A DNA stretch of 64,000 bases, taken from contig CM027381.1 in assembly GCA_015680905.1 (NCBI GenBank), positions 60,020,501 to 60,084,500 of the forward strand. The letters are read 5' to 3'. Under the pieces are notes generated by a model that was not told the origin of the DNA, did no database searches, and saw only the letters and a list, made by a program, of their open reading frames with translations. This DNA comes from Coptis chinensis (Eukaryota > Streptophyta > Magnoliopsida > Ranunculales > Ranunculaceae). The translations under genes and the position numbers were made by a program. Below, piece after piece: positions 21,244-31,582 of this stretch (positions are counted from its first letter, which is position 1; each line of letters begins with the position of its first letter).

Positions 21244-21948
21244 GTAGATTTCAACTACACCCTTGGGATACTTAATAGAACGATCGGCTAACTGCAAAGT
21301 CATTTTGGTTGGTTGAATTTTTGTTAGACCTAGTTGTTTATATAAATAAAAAGGAAGTAAATTAACACTCGCCCCCTGGTCTAATAGAAGTTGTTATGAA
21401 ATAATCTCCTAAGGTGCATTGTACAGTAGGACTACCAGGGTCATTGTACTTAATAATTCAATTATGTTCAGATAAGGAAGGATATTGTTCAGTTAAGAAG
21501 GCTTCGTTGGGTATGTTGGTTTTCCTCTTCTTGGTGCACAACTTTTTTAGAAACTTAGCATGTCTAGGTAAACTTTTTATAGCATCTAGAAAATATAGGT
21601 TTATAGTCAGATTTTTAAACACTTCCCTAATCTCATCAAAATTCTCGTCCTTTTTAGACACAATTAGTCTTTGGGGATACGGTGGTATATCTCTATATTT
21701 AGCATAAGGATCAAAAGTATTATTAGTCTTTGCTTTATCTTTAGACATTTTCTATAAAGGTATCCATATTGGAACCTCTACAGGTGTAGGATCATCAGTT
21801 TTTATTATGGGGTTTTGTAAGGGTTTCCCATTTGGTTGTGGTAGGACTGGAGCTTCTACAGTTGTAGGGTCTTCAGTTTCTATGGAAGTATTTGGTATTG
21901 GTTCATTTTCAGATTCTATTTGTGGGCGATCTTCAGGCATAGTTACTT
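21244..21948 (-). pseudogene. Protease region of element B
   Basis: From 21940: a Pro/Thr/Glu-rich linker (VEAPVLPQPNGKPLQ), then PPYPQRLIVSKKDENF, REVFKNLTINLYFLDAIKSL and KKRKTNIPNEAFLTEQYPSL, the usual Athila stretch before the protease. The active-site loop is readable as LDQGASVNLLPFYLYKQLGL (about 21270-21385), but a one-base frameshift separates it from the upstream part. A retropepsin for gag-pol processing is implied. The gene stops at the 21243 junction after KYPKGVVE. Confidence 0.75.
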
Positions 21949-22319
21949 TGTTATCACCTACTCCCCCTTAACGAAGGGTAGTAACTTCTTGTATGTCACC
22001 TGGGGTTATATTACCATTACACTGAATACTGTTTATTTCAAAGGCAGTGTTTGTTGACTTAGGATTGCACTGCTTGACTTGGAAACACGCCTATTTGGTT
22101 ATTATTTTGGTTAGGAGGCATGTCAATAACCTTTTGGCATAAAGACTACATCATTTGCATCATTTGTTGCATCATTTTAGAGTTTTGATCATGTTGATCT
22201 TTCATCAAGTTGGAGTTTTGTTGCATAATTTGATTTTGTTTTTCCAACAAGGTCACTACTACTTTGTCTGTAGATGGTTGAACTGGAATTAAGGCTTGTT
22301 GAGTGTTCATGTCTTGATG
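21949..22319 (-). other. gag-protease linker of element B
   Basis: Gln/Asn/Met-rich coding remnants (repeated ATGATCAAAACTC-like words on the minus strand) match the corresponding part of element C at 38880-39240. Frames are broken; no domain. Confidence 0.5.
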
Positions 22320-23270
22320 TTAATAGTTCTGGGTCCTAGGCACTAAACCTCTACTTCGGTCACCCAAGTTTCCTTGTCCTTGATGTGGAGTTAACTGGTT
22401 GATATTTGATGGTTGTGGTGGTGGTTGTGTATAGACAAGAGGACAATAGAAGTCGGAATGCTCAAGACTAAAACAGACATTACAACGAGTAGAGTTAATG
22501 TTCATGACTGGAGTGGGTTGTTGTTGAACAGAGAGGACATCTACCTTTTTAGTGAAGGTATTGATAAGAGTTTTATGCTCGGGATCAGGTTTAACCTCAA
22601 AAGAAAAAGGAGTGGAGCGGGAAGAGTCGTTACCTTCCCAATTGTTGTTTCTCTTAGATTGATCTTCTAAGAATTTATAAGCCTCCAAGGCTCCTTTACT
22701 AAGAAAACTACCCCCATTCATGATATCTAAAACCTCTTTATGATAATGTGAAAGCCCTCTGAAAAAAGCATGAATAAGCATGTCTTTTGCAAGGTTATGA
22801 TGCGAACATTCTATGAGAAGATCAATGAAATGGTTCTAGGCCTCTGAAAAGGATTCATGATGGTTCTGGTGGAAGAAATGAATCTTTTAAAGCATTTCAT
22901 CGGTCTTCAGTGGTGGATAAAACTGTTCCATGAACAATTGAACAAGTTTAGCCCATGAGTCCACAGAGTTTGGTGTTTGGGCAGTTAACCAAGGCGCCGC
23001 CTTGTCGGCTAGGGTGAATGGAAACACCCTAAGTTTAACTTGATCCGGACTTACGCTAGGATGATGGAATGTAGTGAGAACTTGTTTTATCCTACGCATG
23101 TGTTGATAAGGTTTCTCATGGTCTAAACCATGAAAAACCGGTAACAAGTTAAATATATTCGAGGGAATTCAAAAATCCCCTACTAGGTCTGCAAGAATGA
23201 TGAACGACTTAGGGCCATCGTTTAGTGCTTTATAAAAATCAGAGAGAGGAGTCTCTGGTTCTTTAGCCAT
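22320..23270 (-). pseudogene. gag of element B
   Basis: Begins MAKEPETPLSDFYKALND at 23270 on the minus strand. The capsid domain is clear: LLPVFHGLDHEKPYQHMRRI, FPFTLADKAAPWL, FMEQFYPPLKTDEM (23147-22887). After stops near 22890 and 22838 the frame resumes with FFRGLSHYHKEVLDIMNGG, then a CCHC zinc knuckle CNVCFSLEHSDFYC (CX2CX4HX4C, about 22430-22475), then a Gln/Pro tail. It is the RNA-binding and particle-forming protein. It aligns with element C's gag over its whole length. Confidence 0.85.
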
Positions 23271-24328
23271 TGATGCAGGTGTAGTGTGTGAAATTCTAGA
23301 TAGGTGTGTGGTATTACGTCTACAAAAAACAAGCCTGATTATACTAGAATTAAAACTCCTCTGATAGAATAAACGAGTGGAAGAAGGAGTACCTGAATGC
23401 CTCCTTGCTACGCGTGTGAATAACGTCTTGTATACACAATCCCAGTGTATTTAAAAAGTTGGAAACACTGAATATATATATAAATATGAACAAAATGAGA
23501 GCCATTAAGTCATCTGTAAAATTTCAGAATAATCGGACTTATGAAAGTCCTTCTACTGCCCTGCAAAGTTTGTGAAATAGTTTTCGGACACAACACAAAC
23601 AACCGAATGGTTAAGCAATCAAAACAGAGCCAAAAATCGCCAAAATTTTACTGGAGACTTCTGATAGATAATGAGGGTTCCTATAAAACGTTTAGAGCAA
23701 TTAGAGTTTTACAAACCCTCTTTATCGGCTGTTGTTCCATAAATTAAGTGTTGCAAAACTACAGAAACACACTAAAAACAATTAACTAGTTAGATGCTGA
23801 AAAGAAATCAAAAAATCTTCAAACATTTACTGCACACTCCTGACTTATGATAAATACTTTTGTAAAAATCTTAGAATTTTTAGAATTTCCTAAGTAACCT
23901 TACTCGTCTGTTTGTCCAGAAACTTACGGTGTGAAGACTGAAATACAGCAGTGTAAATATAGTAATAGTTCACTAGTTAAAATCACTAAGAAAAATCTGA
24001 AATAATTCCAGTAAATCAACAACATCATAAGAGTTATGCCTGAAAATTTTCAGAATTTTCAAAAATGTGAAAATACCTTTAACATAGTATTCTTCACTAT
24101 GAGTCCGCAGTCTTAAGGGAGCGCGAGCACGCTTTGTGCAAGGCAAACCCAAGGGTGAGCGTACTCTTAGTTTAAAATAGTGAATTTCAAGCTTGAATAG
24201 TAATGAAAATATGAGAAACAAGAATGGAAAATTAAAAGGGTGGGTGGGTAGAGAATGGGGAATTGCCCATTGGATTCAAGCAATTGAATTTTTGTCTTGA
24301 ACGAGTTTAAGAAGGCAGCGGTGTCATT
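23271..24328 (-). other. Leader between PBS and gag of element B
   Basis: Untranslated leader, as in A and C: after the PBS a stretch with GGGCAATTCCCCATTCTCTA shared with C, a GC-richer patch (24110-24165) in the place of the C hairpins, and degraded AT-rich sequence. No genes seen. Confidence 0.55.
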
Positions 24329-25750
24329 TGATATTCACCAATTTATGTAAACTAACTATATATGCATAAACACAAATAATCAATCAACTAAACAAGTGTT
24401 TAGATCAATATTCCTACTCTCAAATAATAATGAAGTAATATAAAGAGTACCGATTCGTTCCACTCCTAAACTACCAAGACATAAAAGAAATTCAACTAAT
24501 TTAAATCACAAAGAAATAATGGTGAGAGTAATATTATGTTGAGAGATTTCTATTCTACGATTATACTATGGATTCAAATAAATCTAAATTAACTAAACTA
24601 ATAGAAATATGGATTTGATGGAAGAGAAAGTTATAGAGAAGAGTAATCAATCCACCTAATGATTAGTTTCAAGCAAGAATAGAATTATCCATTGAAAAGA
24701 AATCATCTTTAGATTTTCACACAATGATCTAACATAAAGCCTCAAACTTTATCATCCCTAGCAACAACCTACATCTCTATAGTCATTATTACTAGCATGT
24801 AAGATTATTACAACCAAGTCTCTCGACTTAATTATAATAATCCCTAGTTTAATTTACTATATGCTTCTTTTAGAAGTCATACAATAAACTAAACTCATTG
24901 AAATACATAGACAATTCAATAATTCTACTAAGTAATCTATTCCTCATTAGGCTTTATAATCACTCCCTCTAATGGGGAGATTAACCTAATATCATTTGAT
25001 TAATTAAACTAAAATAATAATAAAAAGACATAATGTAAAGAAGAAGTAATTGAATTGAATAAACTAAAGCTTTTATTAAAAGGTTCTAATAGCAAACTAA
25101 ACTCATTAACTAAACCTAAACTAAACTTAAAAGGGAGAAATAGATAGAGCTAAATTATTCTAACTAATGGGAGAGAGGGCAATAGTTTAGGGTTTTTATT
25201 CTCTTATATAATGATACAAAATCGTGCATGGGTTTTTAGGTTAGGTTATGGACCCATAAATCAAGCCCATAACCCAATTGGTTGAATCGAAGACTTCCAA
25301 TTCTAGTTGTGTTACTATATCACGCATGTTCATTGACTTATACTACTCTGATCGAGTCACGATTTGGACCATTGGAAAAAGGTTTCTGAGCCGGTCATTG
25401 GGATATAAAATGGGCCCAATTTCGAGGCCTGAGTCCAAAAATATGGCCTTTTGAAGTTATGTTGACTTTTCTTCAGCTCTCCAATTTGGTTTTATTTTCA
25501 CTTAACAGTTTTGACTTGGGCTTTTTAAGGTCTCTTTCTCCATTAAACTTGGGCTTTCTTCATGGAATTTCTCTAGTAATCACTTTAGCTCCTTTTAGTG
25601 CCTAATTAGTAACGATTGACATTTATTCAACTCTGAAGCCTGAAATACTCAAAAGCACGTAATTAGTGATAAATCTATATTAATAATAACATAGTTGGCT
25701 AAATAGAAATACTATTAAATGGTTTAAACTACAGTTTTGGGCACTTACCA
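24329..25750 (-). mobile_element. LTR of element B
   Basis: On the minus strand it starts TGGTAAGTGCCCAAAACTG (compare element C's TGATAAGAGCCCAAAACTG) and ends GGTGAATATCA directly before the PBS. It is about 1,422 bp. No second copy is in the window. Confidence 0.75.
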
Positions 25751-26927
25751 AATACCTTACATGACGTGATTTAGAGCTAAAAAGAGCCTAAAATGGACCT
25801 TATGGGTGGGACAACTGAGAAAAAATGTCAAAAAGTCAATGGTCAAAGTCAACTCAAGAGTTCAAAAACTCAGGAAACATTTCAAGGCTTCAAGGACTAA
25901 GGACTCAACCATTTGCAAGACAAGGACTAAGCAAAAAAGTCTCAAAAGACCAAAGGATCAAATTCCCAAAGACATGGGCTTGGGCCCAAAAGGTTTGACC
26001 CTATCCACTCAAAGAAGGCACAAGAAGTTTCTAGATTAGGTTACTTGTTGGATAAGATTAGAGGAGGGCAATTATGTACATCTCTATGCATATATAAGTG
26101 TAGAGATGCCCACAAAATAAGATAGCTAGTTAATTAATAGCTAGACACTAGTAGGAGTAGGAGATAAAAATTAGTTAATTGTTTTTATTTACTTTTAATT
26201 CAATTATTTTCCATTTTTCATTTTCAATTGTTGAATCCTGTTGTTTTTCATTCATTCAAAATGTTTTATCTTGCTTTTCATAACAATAGTTCCTCAAAAC
26301 GTCTTCTAAATCATTCATTTACCCAACCAAAGTTGGTTATACTCATTTGAATCAATTAAATGAGTATAACTTGCTAACCAAGTTATCTTTTTTATATCAA
26401 GTTCTTCATGTTTTTCATACCAAAACAACTCTTATTTTCATGTTTTCATTATCAAAACAATAATAGCTAGTTCTCAACATCATTATACATCAAAAACCAT
26501 CCCAAAAACAATAGAGGAATCAAGAAAAAAGTGAGATTTTCTCCATCACCATTCTTCCCACATATATCTAAGATGAAAAGCTTCAAAACTCCAACTCACC
26601 ACGATTCTTAACTTGTCAAAGATTGAATAGAAGAATTGTAGAAGTTGAGAAAGAAAAATACAATAGGTTTTGGACATTTGATAATTTGATAATTTATAAT
26701 TGAATGAATGAACTAAACTACAATGGTCTCTTTATATATATAAGTCATACTTGATTAACAATGAAACTAGACTTCTAAATCTAACCTAGAATTCTAAAGC
26801 TAATTAAACTCTAAATAGAAAATACTAAATATTCCAAATTCCTAATAAATAGTAATTCTAATTTGAAAATAATAATTTTAACACAAGCAGAAGGAATTAT
26901 GGTAAGAAAGAGGCTAGTAATCCTACA
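25751..26927 (+). mobile_element. Degraded LTR-like remnants
   Basis: 25760-26300 looks like U3-R-U5 of another Athila-like LTR on the plus strand: GAGCTAAAAAGAGCCTAAAA, GACATGGGCTTGGGCCC, a TATA-like GCATATATAAGTG (about 26083) and AGTTAATTG-rich sequence as in C's LTR. 26540-26880 has a minus-strand TATA-like TATATATATAAAGAGACC. Ends cannot be placed. No coding sequence apart from short chance frames. Confidence 0.4.
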
Positions 26928-27371
26928 TCACTTCCTCCCTTTACCACTACGTCGACTTCCACTTCGATTTCGACTTCCACTTCTCTCCTGTGTAGCTCTT
27001 TGTAAAGCCAATAAAACATCAAAACCACTTAGATTACTCATCATCATTATTTTTGTCTTGTCTTTCATCTTCTTCTCATTTCTTCTTGAATTGGTTTGAA
27101 GAATTGGCTCCACATTACGTGATGGATTGGTTTTGAGAGTGGTTACAACTATCCGACCCATGGACCCAAGTTCTTCTTCATCTTCAAAATTGGTATTGGT
27201 TTTTGAAAATGGACGTTGGTGTTTACGTTGGAATTTTGAAGAGATGACTACCAAGTTTCTAAACATTGGGGGAATGGGTATCTTAGCATTGTGATTTTCT
27301 ACTTTGGGTTCTTTACTGAGCGATTGGCTCTGACGTTTGTGAGCTATATATTTTGGATAAACTTTAGTCAA
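26928..27371 (-). CDS. Hypothetical basic protein, possibly host-derived
   Basis: An uninterrupted 147-codon frame from ATG at 27371. Seen: a basic N-terminus (MTKVYPKYIAHKRQSQSL), a Pro motif KIPIPPMFRNL, KFQRKHQRPFSKTNTNF, an acidic patch EDEEELGS, GFDVLLALQRATQE, and an Arg/Ser tail (RSGSRNRSGSRRSGKGRK). It has no signal peptide or membrane segment, and the tail would fit a nuclear or RNA-associated protein. I do not recognise the family. A broken partial copy (PPNIWKP to TKTQT region) lies at 62560-62670 on the minus strand, so this sequence was duplicated. It could be a single exon of a larger gene or a pseudogene fragment. Confidence 0.45.
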   Translation of the reverse strand: MTKVYPKYIAHKRQSQSLSKEPKVENHNAKIPIPPMFRNLVVISSKFQRKHQRPFSKTNTNFEDEEELGSMGRIVVTTLKTNPSRNVEPILQTNSRRNEKKMKDKTKIMMMSNLSGFDVLLALQRATQERSGSRNRSGSRRSGKGRK

Positions 27372-27960
27372 TTGACCAACATCAAGTACAACCCAGTTAT
27401 GGCCCCTTAGGACATAGACATAGCCATGGACTATGGTTCAGGAAATTGTATTAGTTTATGTTCAGTCTGATTACTCTGATTTTTTAGCCAAATTTTGATC
27501 GGAAGATCGAGAACTGGGAGATTGGATAGTTTAGAATAAATTATGAAAAACATTACTGCTAGTTTCTAAATATTGTTAACTTTTCAATTAGGAACTAAAC
27601 GGTACATGTGAGCTACTATTTACTACTAACTGCTAAGCGATAATCATCAGAGTCATGTGTCACGACAATCATATACTTAGGAATTCTAAATGAAAAACAT
27701 GGAACAGTCGCAGACATTTCATTTCCCCCAAGTGACAGATTTGTTAGCATTGTGATTTTGTGAGTTTTATTGGGGGTGGTTCTAAAGTTTACTTTGTGAG
27801 ATTTATTGCATAGATTTTGGCCTTGATAAATGATTGTTCATACTGATCAGGCTCGAGCTTGGGTAGGACAACAGACTTGTGCTGGAAAAACCCAAAATTA
27901 TTGTCCAAGTTTAAGTCTAAAGTATAACTAATTCAAACAGGGTTGTAGACTTCTAATTGG
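27190..27960. repeat. Segment duplicated at 62560-63720
   Basis: Shared words in the same order: GGACGTTGG near 27210 / 62592, TTAGCATTGTGATTT near 27732 / TTAACACTGTGATATT near 63423, TTTACTTTGTGA near 27780 / 63460, GGCTCGAGC near 27850 / 63535. The second copy is interrupted by a 739-bp element. The copies lie on either side of element F. Confidence 0.5.
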
Positions 27961-27970
27961 GGATGGTTAT

Positions 27971-28338
27971 ATGAACTCCACCTTATAGTGACTCCAAAGT
28001 TACTCCACTCCTAATAGTGGACTTACAAGATGAATTGAGTGCTAATTGTTTGTGGAGATATACATCACATGGTGGAGAACATCCCCACAAAAAATCAGCT
28101 TAATTGAATACGTTTAACATTGTCAAAAGTTATACCAAAATTAAAAGAATATAGACCGTTGGATAATTTCATAACATTATAAACAATTTTTGACGAGGTT
28201 GTACATCTTCAAATGAATTGATATTTTTGTGAGGATGTTTTCTATTATGTGGAGTACTTCTCCACCAAAAATTAGCTTCTAATTCATTGTATTTAGTAGT
28301 AGAGTTTTTCTTTTGAAGTCACTTTAAGTGGAGTTCAT
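27971..28338. mobile_element. MITE with ATGAACTCCAC ends
   Basis: Left end ATGAACTCCACCTTATAGTG and right end, read in reverse complement, ATGAACTCCACTTAAAGTG form terminal inverted repeats of about 25 bp. The element is about 368 bp, AT-rich and non-coding. The interior has near-repeats around CTTCTCCACC/GGTGGAG. The target duplication is unclear. Confidence 0.6.
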
Positions 28339-28929
28339 TTAATAGTTCTCGATTAAAAGAAAAGAAAGTTGTTAAGCGTGTATTTTGAAATCTTGATTTG
28401 ATTCATTTATTTGATTGCGTGTAGTAGAAATACACTTCAAATGACATAATATGCAAAAGCATTTCATATGATACCTTTCATGTCAAGTAAACATGGAGTT
28501 AGTGGAAGCATCATTTAAATACCATTTTTTCGCAATAAAAGTTCAAATTTGATTCTTGGTCAAGGTCGAAAAAGAGATTTTGAATGTTCTTTCTTACCAT
28601 TTTCACAATTTCAATAGTTAGTTAAGATATTAGAGGAAACCAAAAGATGATCATCAATCAAATTTATCTATTGACGTTTCTAATTCACTAAATGAACGAC
28701 AACATGAAGAGCAAGTGTTATTTGAAATTTTTGAGCTTTATGCATTGTATTTCTTTAGAATTGTATATCCTGATTCTCTGTCTTTGCATATCTAGTTATA
28801 TCATTATATGCAGTAGTACTTGAGAGTGTACATTTTTTTTTTGTATGGAGAGATGGTTTCTTGGTAAACTTCAGCTTTCAAATAGTGAAGTTGTGGTTGT
28901 GGTTCAGTCTTTGTTTTACTTTTAGTACT
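28339..28929. other. Intergenic, nothing recognised
   Basis: AT-rich, no long reading frames, no repeat found within the window. It ends with GTACT, the 5-bp left flank of element F. Confidence 0.6.
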
Positions 28930-29030
28930 TGTAAGTACCCTCCGTTCTCAAACCAATCACTACAGCATACGTGTCTACACACCAGGTCTTATCTTCACAG
29001 CTCGTATATCCCTAGGTCGTACTGTGCCAC
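28930..29030 (+). mobile_element. 5' LTR of element F, left piece
   Basis: TGTAAGTACCCTCC up to CTAGGTCGTACTGTGCCAC, matching 61299-61400. It is interrupted after CAC by CACTA-2. Confidence 0.85.
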
Positions 29031-29039
29031 TACTACTTA

Positions 29040-29622
29040 AAAAAGGACATATGATGACGCTTGTTTTTTATCTATCTTGATGGCTTTGTTGAAAACCGTC
29101 AAGATAGGTGTCTTAATCATATTTTTATGACGGCTCTTGGAACATTATGTCGTGTATGACACAGGCGTCAAGAAAATATTATGATTTTATGATGGCTATT
29201 GGAACATTATGTCGTGTATGACACAGGCGTCAAGAAAATATTATGATTTTATGACGGCTGTTACAACATTACATCGTGTATGACACAGGCATCAAGAAAA
29301 TGTTATGATTTTATGACGGGTTTCCTAAAACAGTCAAGTTAGCAGTATATTAAATCGTTCCAATTTTTTTGGTGCAAGTTTTCGGACCATATTCAACCAT
29401 CAAGAACTTGGACAAAAAAAAAACCAACGTGAGTAAGTACAAAAAGTGAACCGTCAACATTAATCAGACCATATTCAACTGTCAAGTTACCAGTATATTA
29501 AATTAAACCATTCCAATTTTTTTGTGCAAGTTCTCGGAAAATATTCAACCATCAAGAACTTGGACAAAAAAAAAACCATTGTGAGTGAGTACAAAAAGTG
29601 AACCATCAACATTAATCAGACC
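29040..29622. repeat. Left subterminal and tandem repeats of CACTA-2
   Basis: Three copies of a 67-68-bp unit with CATTATGTCGTGTATGACAC (29123-29330) are followed by two copies of a unit of about 145 bp with TTCAACCATCAAGAACTTGG (29331-29622). TGACGG words recur and match those at the right end. Confidence 0.85.
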
Positions 29623-30101
29623 TACCACTGGGCTAAAGGGCAAAAGAGCAAATCAGTTTTTCTCTTATTCAAAATATCGAATAAATCTTAAGGTGAAATT
29701 TCAAAAACACCTCTCAACTTATCGACTTAATTCCCTTTCTGGCTTCCTTCCTGAAAAACTTTATTATTTCGATCATCTCCTTTTCAGTCCATCTTCATCT
29801 TCTTACCCTCAACCATATTCCTCTCTCAAACTCTAACGGAAGACCTAACAAATTTTGCCAAAGAAGGATTCCTTAATTAATTTTCCTATGAACGACTAAA
29901 CCATAACCATTTTTCTTCAATTCGTGAATTTGAAGCTTCTTAATTCGAGAATGGGCGGGAATATTTTCTCTTTTAATTCCTATCCATCTAAATTTTTTAA
30001 GGTGAAACATTCTTTATCCAAAACTTTATAGAACGAAAAAAGATTCATTCTTTGCGAAAATTATTACAAATTCGATGGCAAATCAAAAATAGTTGTTTCA
30101 G
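29623..30101. other. CACTA-2 interior, left, unassigned
   Basis: Contains a Ser/Tyr/Leu-rich chance frame (29585-29836) and AT-rich sequence. 30060-30101 ends in a pyrimidine-rich stretch and TTTCAG, the acceptor of the next exon. No domain recognised. Confidence 0.4.
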
Positions 30102-30248
30102 ATATACAACACGATAACGAAAAAGAAGGAGACTTTTAATCCGAAAGAAGAAGGGAAAGGTTGGTATGTATGTCTATGGTGTGACTGCTTATGATTTCAG
30201 TCATATTGGTCATGCTCGTGCTTATGTTGCCTTTGACATTCTTTATAG
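30102..30248 (+). pseudogene. Cysteinyl-tRNA synthetase exon captured by CACTA-2
   Basis: Reads [18 protein letters not shown], then after a one-base insertion [14 protein letters not shown] and [17 protein letters not shown]. This is the N-terminal start of class I cysteinyl-tRNA synthetase, with the HIGH ATP-binding signature in SHIGHAR. The enzyme charges tRNA-Cys in cytosol or organelles. The exon is bounded by TTTCAG and AG|GTCCAT splice sites, so genomic DNA was captured. The zinc-ligand Cys of MYVCGVT is Tyr here. Only this exon is recognised. Confidence 0.85.
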
Positions 30249-30966
30249 GTCCATTTTTTACCACTTTGTTCATTTTGGTTAAGTATGATTGCAAATGATG
30301 TGTTGGTAGACCTTAAAACCAATTTTTTTACATGGTTAACGTTTCTAAATGCGGATTGGGAATTTTTAATGTAAGGACAATTAAAAATGCACTATCACTT
30401 GTTTATTTGCAATCACCCCGTTTCCTTATCTAGTTGTTAGATTATTAGGAAGTGGTATATGATGATATTTTGGTGATACTTAACCACCTGGTTTAGAGCC
30501 TTTCTGTTCAATTGTATCTCTCAGCCCGCTAACACAATGAAGACAGGAAATGATGTGATCTATACAGAATTACCATTGCTTAGTTTTAAATTATATTTTG
30601 TTCAACCATTTGTAGATGATTTGATATTTATTATGAAATAGTTGAATGACATTTGTATTGTTTTCTTATGTACATTTCTTTATTTCATTCTTTTCATGGG
30701 AGGTGAATATTTTCTGATAACTCGGATTTATATTTATTCTAGTTAAAGAAACCCAAAGTTTTCAGGATCGTTCGTTGCTTCTCGATCTCTCAAGGTACAA
30801 TATTCTTTCTTCTCTCTCTCGGTAAATTTTTTTATGAGTTTGAACTGATTTTATGTTATTTGGTTCAAGTAATCAGTAGAAGATCAAAACTTGAGTTCAT
30901 TTTAAAATAGTTGAGAAAGATAGGATTTTTGTTTTATTTGATTTATACTTAGTGCTGATCTAATTT
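30249..30966. other. CACTA-2 interior, probable captured intron
   Basis: Follows the exon's splice donor. AT-rich with no reading frames. A short exon-like TTTTCAG-bounded piece at 30757-30795 ends before GTACAAT; its identity is unknown. Confidence 0.35.
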
Positions 30967-30974
30967 CAGTAGAA
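30967..30974. repeat. Candidate LINE target-site duplication, left copy
   Basis: CAGTAGAA, also at 45349-45356. It lies two bases before the T-run that would be the LINE's poly(A) tail on the minus strand. Confidence 0.45.
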
Positions 30975-31033
30975 ACTTTTTTTTTTAGAAGAAGCTAGGG
31001 GTTAAGGATACCCCCCCATCCTTTATTCATAGA

Positions 31034-31582
31034 TCAGCTAACTCTTGGGTACACAGTTCTTTCTTTATCCTCCCTTACAATGGAATCTAGAATTGAGTCT
31101 AGGGGAGGTATAAAGTACACCACATCCATATCCGGATAGTCATAGACTTTAGACAAGTAATCGGCTGCCCTATTACCTTCTCTAAAAATATGAACTATTC
31201 TGACAGACACAAACAAACTACTAAGGCTCTTAAGCTCAACTACTAGATTCTTGCAGTGCCATGGTCTTTTCTCCTTCCTGTTTGCTATGTTTACAGCTCT
31301 AAGAGAATCAGATGCAACTTTGATGTACCTCGCGCTGATCTCGAGAGCAGCCTTTAGACCAGCAACTATGGCTTGTAGCTCCTGGTATAAAATTGAGATA
31401 TGTCTCGATTTGCCATAATAAGCCACCTTCACTTGACCATCTTCATCTCTTATCAGTCCACCATATCTCACGATATTGTCCTTCACCAACCCATCAGAGT
31501 TAAGCAGTAGCTCGCCAACTTCTGGTCTTACCCAACTACACCACCTGGTTTCCTTCTGTTGGTATCTTGGGGAGATACCCAA
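31034..31582 (-). pseudogene. LINE RNase H domain (ORF2 C-terminus)
   Basis: 182 codons. RNase H fold of the plant LINE type (RVT_3): ELLLNSDGLVKDN with the first Asp, YQELQAIVAGLKAALE with the Glu, IKVASDSLRAVN with the second Asp, and IVHIFREGNRAADYLSKV near the end. It would degrade the RNA template after target-primed reverse transcription. It belongs to the same ORF2 as the RT upstream; the separating stops are later damage. All metal-ligand positions look intact. Confidence 0.85.

Larger units (their letters stand above)
21244..25750 (-). mobile_element. Athila-type element B, minus strand, truncated in protease
   Basis: Reading on the minus strand: LTR (25750-24329), PBS with GACACCGCTGCC, leader, gag from 23270, protease to 21244, then the sequence abruptly becomes the 86-bp repeats of D. 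RT, RNase H, integrase and the second LTR are missing. gag and protease are closely similar to element C, so B and C are related families with different LTR lengths (1,422 and about 1,090 bp). Confidence 0.8.

Noticed and set aside
25806..26039. Lys-rich 77-aa plus-strand frame as a small gene
   Set aside because: It lies in LTR-like U3 sequence with repeated CAAGGACTAAG words; no domain or conservation is visible.
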